DNA from: Rhodamnia argentea
Taxonomy: Eukaryota > Streptophyta > Magnoliopsida > Myrtales > Myrtaceae
Reading direction: 5' to 3'
Length of the DNA: 64,000 nucleotides
Assembly: GCF_020921035.1 (NCBI RefSeq)
Contig: NC_063157.1
Span: 11,692,001 to 11,756,000 of the forward strand
The stretch's first letter is position 1. Each line of letters begins with the position of its first letter. The translations under genes were made by a program, and so were the position numbers. Below are positions 58,543-64,000 of the stretch, one piece after another. The notes beneath the pieces are model-generated. The model was not told where the DNA came from and ran no database searches. It saw only the letters and a list, made by a program, of their open reading frames with translations.

Positions 58543-61391
58543 ATGGTGTATGCATTGTCTGCCTCCAGTACGAGCATTTCCTTTCGAAAAGAGCTTCACT
58601 CTCGTCGCTTTCGGAGGAAACGTTTTGTTTCGATAAGGGTTTGCGCATCTGCTTCGTTGCCGGATAACATCAATGGGTTGAAAGTGGAGTACACGCCTTG
58701 GCTCGTAGCTGGTTTGGGGAATCCTGGAAATAAGTACTGTGGTACTAGGCACAATGTACGAGTTGACATTGGGTTTTCCTCGAGTTTCAATGTCATTATA
58801 TCTCCATTCTATTTGGCTATTTACGTGGAAGGTTCTCGCTTAGGTCGGTTTTGAAATGATCGATCGAATATCTGAAGAAGAGGGCGTCGTAATGAACATT
58901 GTCCAGTCAAAATGTTTGATTGGAATAGGTACTCCTTGACTTTGATACGCACTGTTTTTTCCTTGCTTCTTGTTTCATTATTGGAAAGGGGATTAGGGCT
59001 CATTTCAGTCTATGCGTCCAGTGATAGGTCAATCTTCTCGCGTGATGATTGCAGGTTCCATTGGAGAGGTGCCAGTTCTGTTAGCGAAGCCTCAGACTTA
59101 CATGAACTTCTGTGGAGAATCGGTTAGTTGTTCGATCCTGTTCTTTCAATCACTGAAGTGGCTGTTCTGTTGAATCGACATATAATCATCTTTATGAACA
59201 TTTGAACGAAGAAGCCAAGGTTTTAATAGAGAAGAGTCGTTGTCTACATGTGAGACTTGTTGAATTTTGATCAAAAGGCTGCTCAAGTTTTCTTTTCATA
59301 TAATTGTACGATGATGAGCCAGAAACATTAAGTTATGAGATTGCTCATTGCCTTTGAATAATAGTGGCGAAACATAATTCATAGGATCCACTTTTGCCTG
59401 ACTTCTGTATCTCGCTGAGGTTTATTCCTCTGGCACCAATATTGAGGCCACAAGAAATGCCTAGAGATGTATTAAGTTAATCATTGCTGCTTATATGTGA
59501 GTTAATTACTAATTTCAAGGTTTAATGAAAAGATGTCTTCATGCTATAACTATATCTACATCTGGTTCTCATATCTACAACTTGTTTTTAGTTTAGCGCA
59601 TAGTATTGAAGAATTTCTTACAGATGATTGTTTCTTCTTTTTGGTTCAGAGAGAAATGCCATTAAAGTGCCTGGGCATTTGAACTTTGTGTGAACGGCAT
59701 AGTGATCAGTTTGGCAGCGTCTCCTGGAAACACTGGTTTTTGTTTCTATGAGTGAACGAGGCAAACTAGTTGTGCAATCTGTCAGGAGTGTGAAAATGTA
59801 GTACAGGATGAGGGGTTTTTGGTTTTAGAAATTTGTCTACCCATTTATCACTATGTAACATCTTAAGCTTAAAATCACATAAAAAGCCCAAGGGGAGTAT
59901 TGAGTGTTCAAGAGTTCATTTTCTATTGATGAATACTTAAAAAAATTTCTACCACTTCATGTAACACTTGGGATATTACAGATCATCCACTGTCTCATCC
60001 TCAATGCACTTGTTGAAACATATGACCTCTGAATGCAGGAGATCATAATCTCACCAGTCACCCCAATAGCCAGCAAAGTCCTCAGTCATCACCCTGTTAG
60101 ACCGAAAGCTGCCCTGGTTATGCTACATGGCCTCAGGATGCTTTGTAGCCTCCAATCCGAGAGAGCTCATGGCTTGATATCATTAAACAATTCCAGATGA
60201 AAATGACATAGATTAAGCTCCACAAAGAGTACTTGAGTGTTTAGCTCTTTAGGCAGATCTTTACTGGTGCATCACTTAACAAAGTCATTCCAACTCCATG
60301 TATGATTGTTAGTAGTTATATGTATTTGGATTTGTAGGTTTTCTCCCCTTTTTATTATCTTTCATTGTCTTCTGGTATTGTCTTTTGGAGAGACCAGAAA
60401 GAGGGGAGGGAGCTGGCAGTTGGCATATGATTTCTTCTTTTTGTATTTTCCACTTGGTTTTGTCCACCAATGTAAGTCACTGTTGATTGCGTACTCTTCC
60501 CTGGTGGTGATTGATGTTTGCAAGCATTTTTTCTAGATACATGCTGAGTGTTTCTAATTCTAACTCTTTTCTCCTTTTTCATTGTTAATCCGGAAGGTTG
60601 GGGCACTGGCGGCATATTATCAAGTTCCCTTGCGTCATATCTTATTGGTACGTACATGTATATGCCTACTCTTATGCAGGTCTGGAAGAACTAAGGTGCA
60701 TATCTATATCCACATTCCACGATATTTTCCATGTTTTCTTATGCAGGTATACGATGAGATGAGCTTGCCGAATGGTGTTTTAAGGCTACAGCCAAAAGCA
60801 GGCCATGGCTATCATAACGGGTATAAAGTCTGCATACCCTTATATTCAAAATGCTTTACATGTCTTGATATTCCCCAGCCTGCATTTTCAGACTGTCAAG
60901 CCGCTCAACTTTTTTGTTTCTCATCTTGCAGAGTAAAAAGTGTGATGGCCCACTTGGATGGCCGCCGCGAATTTCCTAGGTTGTGCATAGGTTGGTTTAG
61001 TGCACCTTTTAGATCCATCTCTCCACTCCTTTCTCCAGTCTGCTTTTGTTTAACTCGGGTGTTTGCAGGCATCGGAAATCCACCTGGCACCATGGAAATG
61101 AAAGCTTTTCTCTTGCAGAAATTCAGTTCCCTCGAACGACAACAGGTACGCAACTTCTTTCCGACAGCCAGTGTTCTCGGATAGGAGAACTGTTGTTCCT
61201 GAGGTGAGGTTGGGCAAATCGATATGCTTAGAATCGCCAGCGGTTTTCGTGACTGTTATCACTTCTCTGCACAGATTGACGTAGCACTCGAGCAGGGAGT
61301 CGAGGCTGTGCGGAATCTGGTGCTCAATGGGTTTGATCAAAGCATTGAAAGATTCAACTTAGGACAGAAGTACAAGTTCCACAAGGTTTGA
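58543..61391 (+). CDS. CRS2: CRS2-type chloroplast group II intron splicing factor (peptidyl-tRNA hydrolase fold), 8 exons, 247 residues
   Basis: CRS2 is a peptidyl-tRNA-hydrolase relative that works with CAF1/CAF2 in chloroplasts to splice group IIB introns. Exons: 58543-58755, 58844-58928, 59055-59122, 60597-60647, 60747-60820, 60932-60990, 61069-61145, 61275-61391. GT/AG borders and frame hold at every join, giving 247 residues, close to maize CRS2 (256, from memory). Residues 1 to about 48 are Ser/Arg-rich with few acids, a chloroplast transit peptide. The hydrolase fold follows: GLGNPG (N60), GTRHNVG (H70), QTYMN (N117), YDEMSLP (D142), GHGYHNG (N163), then GIGNPPG and the C-terminal LGQKYKFHKV. 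WLVAGLGNPG and RHILLVYDEMSLPNGVLRLQP favour CRS2 over a bacterial-type housekeeping hydrolase. The start is the first ATG, MVYALSASS. Confidence 0.9.
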
Positions 61392-62185
61392 AGTGCGAAG
61401 GTAGTTGTAAAAAATTAGGTTAAATGGATAATGAGACTTGTTTTTGCCCCTTTAGTTGATTACTACTGTGTCAATTACTTGGAAAGAATGAATCTAGCAC
61501 GCGAATTTAGATGGTCCTCATCCGCTCCGATCGGAATGCGAAGGTATTATCCCAGCGGTCCATTAGGTTGTGGCAGCTGTGAGAACAAACTCTTAATTCT
61601 TTTATCATCTCGATCGCCCGATAGCAAATGAAGGAGGGCAATCTCCATCCTTTTCTCATAAGAGTCCATCCTTGATCTTCGAACCTAGTCTATCGATCCT
61701 CTTTTCGCTCACTCCGCCCGTCCTCGTCTCTAGGGGTTGCCGCAAGGCTTGAGAGATTGAGTCATTGTGGCAATGATCTCCCTGTCTTCCAACTTTCAAA
61801 AGCGATGTCGTTTCATTATCAGGTTAATCAATAGATTTCTGCGAATTCAATGAAATATTGACCTGAATGAATAGCCAAATCCTTCAACTAGTCATCATAC
61901 CAAAACTTCCTTCACGACAAACCCTTCGATGCGGAGTCCATTGTGTAACTCTAGATCTGATTCTGGCCAAAACTCGCTTATTCGAACCCTCAACCTCCTT
62001 CAACAAACCCGAAAGCGGCTGAAATTGAATAGAATCACAACGGATGCCACTTTCGTCGCATCGACCAAGATTCATGACTTTTATCTAGTAATTATGAAAG
62101 GCGGTGCTTTTTATTTTTCAGCCGCACAGATCAAAGCTCATGTCTTTGTTCTGGTATTGAGCTCCCAATAAGAATTAGCAAATAA
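61392..62185. other. intergenic, no gene seen
   Basis: 3' leader of the CRS2-type gene and plain intergenic DNA. Short frames show no recognised domain. Confidence 0.4.
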
Positions 62186-62345
62186 GGCTCCGTTTCTTTC
62201 ACGAAAAGTAAGTGATTCGAAAAATATTAAGATGATCTATGGTATAGTTGAAAATAATTTTTTATTGAATTTTTTTTTTATTATTGATAGTAATTTATGT
62301 TTAAATATTTTTGTGGGTGATTAAAAATATTTTTTAATATGTAAA
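62186..62345. repeat. truncated MITE copy, TTTCGCGAAAAATAAAT family
   Basis: Starts AGGCTCCGTTTCTTTCACG AAAAGTAAGTGATTCG and includes AGTAATTTATGTTTAAATA and GTGGGTGATTAAAAATATTT. The right inverted end is missing. Confidence 0.6.
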
Positions 62346-62485
62346 GGAACCTGTGTTTTAGCCGGCTTGCCATCCCTCAAAACCACCAAAACAAAAAAAA
62401 AAATTAAATTTAGTGTACATGAGTTACAGGAACAGTTCGTACATCACAAGAAGATGGATGATCCAAACCTAGTCAACTCCAAAGA

Positions 62486-62498
62486 CACGTGGGCCCAC
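62486..62498. promoter_or_regulatory. G-box overlapping a GTGGGCCCAC palindrome
   Basis: CACGTG at 62486-62491 runs into GTGGGCCCAC (62489-62498), about 440 bases upstream of the ATG at 62933. CACGTG is bound by plant bZIP/bHLH factors and GGGCCCAC by TCP-type factors in other plants. Occupancy here is inference. Confidence 0.4.
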
Positions 62499-62932
62499 AA
62501 AAAACACAGAACATGACACGTAGGACAAAGAGTTGGAAAAGAAAAAGAGGAAACTATCGGGGACACACAATCAGTAGGAGAGAAGCCCCACCCGAGATCA
62601 GACGGTTGGTAGAGGATCCGATGAGATCACGGGGCCCTCCGATGATCCGAGCGAGAGGGCCCCCCAACACTCGAAATACGAACGTTGGAGGAATTGAAAA
62701 GAGGAGAAAGAAGAAAAAGGGGTCGGTAAAAAAGCAGACGACTTTCCCACTCCCTCTCTCCTTCAATGAGACCGTTGCTTCACTTCCTTCATCTCACGAT
62801 CTCCTTCTTCTGTCGCAGAAAACAAGAACCGAACACTACAAAACCCTCTCTCTCTCTCCCTCTCCCTCTGTCTTCGTCAATACGAAAACAGAGCAGCCGA
62901 AAACAGAGTAGCCGAAAACCGAGAAAGGAACA

Positions 62933-63745
62933 ATGGCGGCGGAGAGCAACAAAGCGTCTACGCACCCAGCGAACACCGCTCAAGCCCTCCAAGCTCTCTT
63001 CCACGCCCTCGACCCCGTCTCTCTCCTCCGCTCCCAACGCCCCGGAAAGGAAGGAGGAACAGAGCAACGCTGCCCCGCCGCTCAAATCTCGCCATCGACG
63101 GTGGCGGAGAGCAACGACCCGTCTCCGCGTCCAGCGAGCACCGCTCCAGCCCTCCTCGACCCGGTCTCTCTCCTTCTCTCCCAAAACTCCGCCACCGACG
63201 ACATCGTCCCGCTGAGGCTCACCACCGACCACTACGTCGTGGAGAGAGGACCCCGGTACGACGCCTACGCTCGGCTGAGAGAATCCAGATTGAGGATGAA
63301 GCACGCGAGGCAAGAAGAGCCTGAAGACAGGGATCTCAAGCTCACCCCGCCGCCCAAGAAACAAGTCAGGTTCCATGGGAATTTGGGCGGCGGCGGCCGA
63401 AGAGGGTCGCCTTCGATTTTGGCTCAGTCCGTCCCGGACTTCGCGTCGGTTCTGAGGAAAGAGAACCGGAAGCCCCCGGCGCTCCCCTCGCTGGCCGAGA
63501 CCACCCCGCCGTCAAAGAGCTGGTCGAAGGCGGGTGGCGGCTCGAAAGGTAGGGGGAGCAAATCGGTCGGTGCAGCAGCAGGGGAGAAGAAGGGTGGGCT
63601 GATGGCAAGGAAGAGCTACGCGAGCGTGGAAGAGCTGAAGGGGCTGTCGTGCGCCGCCGCGAGCGCCATCAATGGGGACGACAGGGGGAGGATCGGGAGA
63701 GGGAACGGGATTGGGAGAACTATCTTGGGGTACAGGAAGTTCTGA
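62933..63745 (+). CDS. conserved intronless plant protein of unknown function, 270 residues
   Basis: One uninterrupted frame from ATG 62933 to TGA 63745, GC-rich against the background and with a CT-rich leader upstream. Residues 98-125 (LTTDHYVVERGPRYDAYARL) and the C-terminal region (KSYASVEELKGLSCAAASAI, then GRTILGYRKF) match, from memory, a family of uncharacterised plant proteins. In between is a basic, Pro/Gly-rich linker with KKQVRFHGNLGG and AQSVPDFASVLRKENRKPP. There is no signal peptide or membrane segment, so the protein is probably nuclear or cytosolic. The N-terminal region holds a duplicated unit (AESN...PA.TA.AL...LDPVSLL.SQ) at about 3-34 and 58-85. Confidence 0.8.
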   Translation: MAAESNKASTHPANTAQALQALFHALDPVSLLRSQRPGKEGGTEQRCPAAQISPSTVAESNDPSPRPASTAPALLDPVSLLLSQNSATDDIVPLRLTTDHYVVERGPRYDAYARLRESRLRMKHARQEEPEDRDLKLTPPPKKQVRFHGNLGGGGRRGSPSILAQSVPDFASVLRKENRKPPALPSLAETTPPSKSWSKAGGGSKGRGSKSVGAAAGEKKGGLMARKSYASVEELKGLSCAAASAINGDDRGRIGRGNGIGRTILGYRKF

Positions 63746-63953
63746 AAAGATCATGATTTGATTCAGGATTTGGACAGTTTCTGTTTGTTTTCAACAAGTT
63801 TGATCGAGGTTTACAAAAAATCCTTTACACGTTCTGAGGATGTGTTTGATCACCATCGACAGAGCATAATGAATTCTTAGTATTCTTTTTTCCGTCTTTC
63901 TCCACATTATGAAGAAAGAAGCTTTCAATGTTTCTGGGGTTTGTTTCTGATGC

Positions 63954-63959
63954 AATAAA
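63954..63959 (+). terminator. polyadenylation signal
   Basis: AATAAA 209 bases after the stop of the 270-residue gene. Confidence 0.55.
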
Positions 63960-64000
63960 GATGGGAACTTTGGCCTTCCAGTTCCAGTTTAGTGAGATTG

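Overview
The window is nuclear DNA of a woody eudicot, most likely Myrtales (Eucalyptus-like). That is an inference from compact, intron-rich plant genes in an AT-rich background full of short TIR elements. No rRNA, tRNA or CRISPR was recognised.

Genes, in order: a small conserved plant protein (9776-10240, +); an ABHD17-type alpha/beta hydrolase in 5 exons (24026-29149, +); a ruined LRK10-like receptor kinase (32050-34312, +); a sterol C5-desaturase (STE1/DWF7 type) in 3 exons (35057-39018, -); an unrecognised coiled-coil protein in 4 exons (41122-42121, +); a small conserved protein with a KLHWG...ERWERKSNM tail (53138-55971, +); a CRS2-type, peptidyl-tRNA-hydrolase-like chloroplast splicing factor in 8 exons (58543-61391, +); and an intronless 270-residue conserved plant protein (62933-63745, +). 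All exon joins were read by eye from GT/AG borders and protein continuity. The genes have unrelated jobs (lipid-modified hydrolase, brassinosteroid/sterol synthesis in the ER, chloroplast RNA splicing) and form no pathway cluster.

The rest is mostly class II transposable elements. Four hAT-type elements can be delimited or partly delimited: 2507-5463 (8-bp duplication TATGATGG, carrying a transposase gene with two in-frame stops), 33422-33677 (GCCTGGAG, inside the kinase pseudogene), 46127-46740 (AATAACTT) and 13167-14637 (7 of 8 bases match). A fifth right end lies at 424. Long-TIR Mutator-like elements lie at 883-1216, 6364-7485, 19478-20760 with another nested in its left arm at 19573-20135, 43314-44144, 47370-48234 and 51876-52335 (10-bp duplication). 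Two larger elements, 21364-23455 and 49671-50594, pair near-terminal perfect palindromes with a very GC-rich core. A copia LTR/PBS remnant is at 9049-9475.

The most unusual signals are the architecture of those two palindrome/GC-core elements (including a perfect 52-bp palindrome at 49798-49849), the recurring GC-rich core shared by otherwise different Mutator-like elements, and the hAT group whose ends share TAGnnnTGnCC-like tips and GGTTCCGG-rich subterminal DNA.
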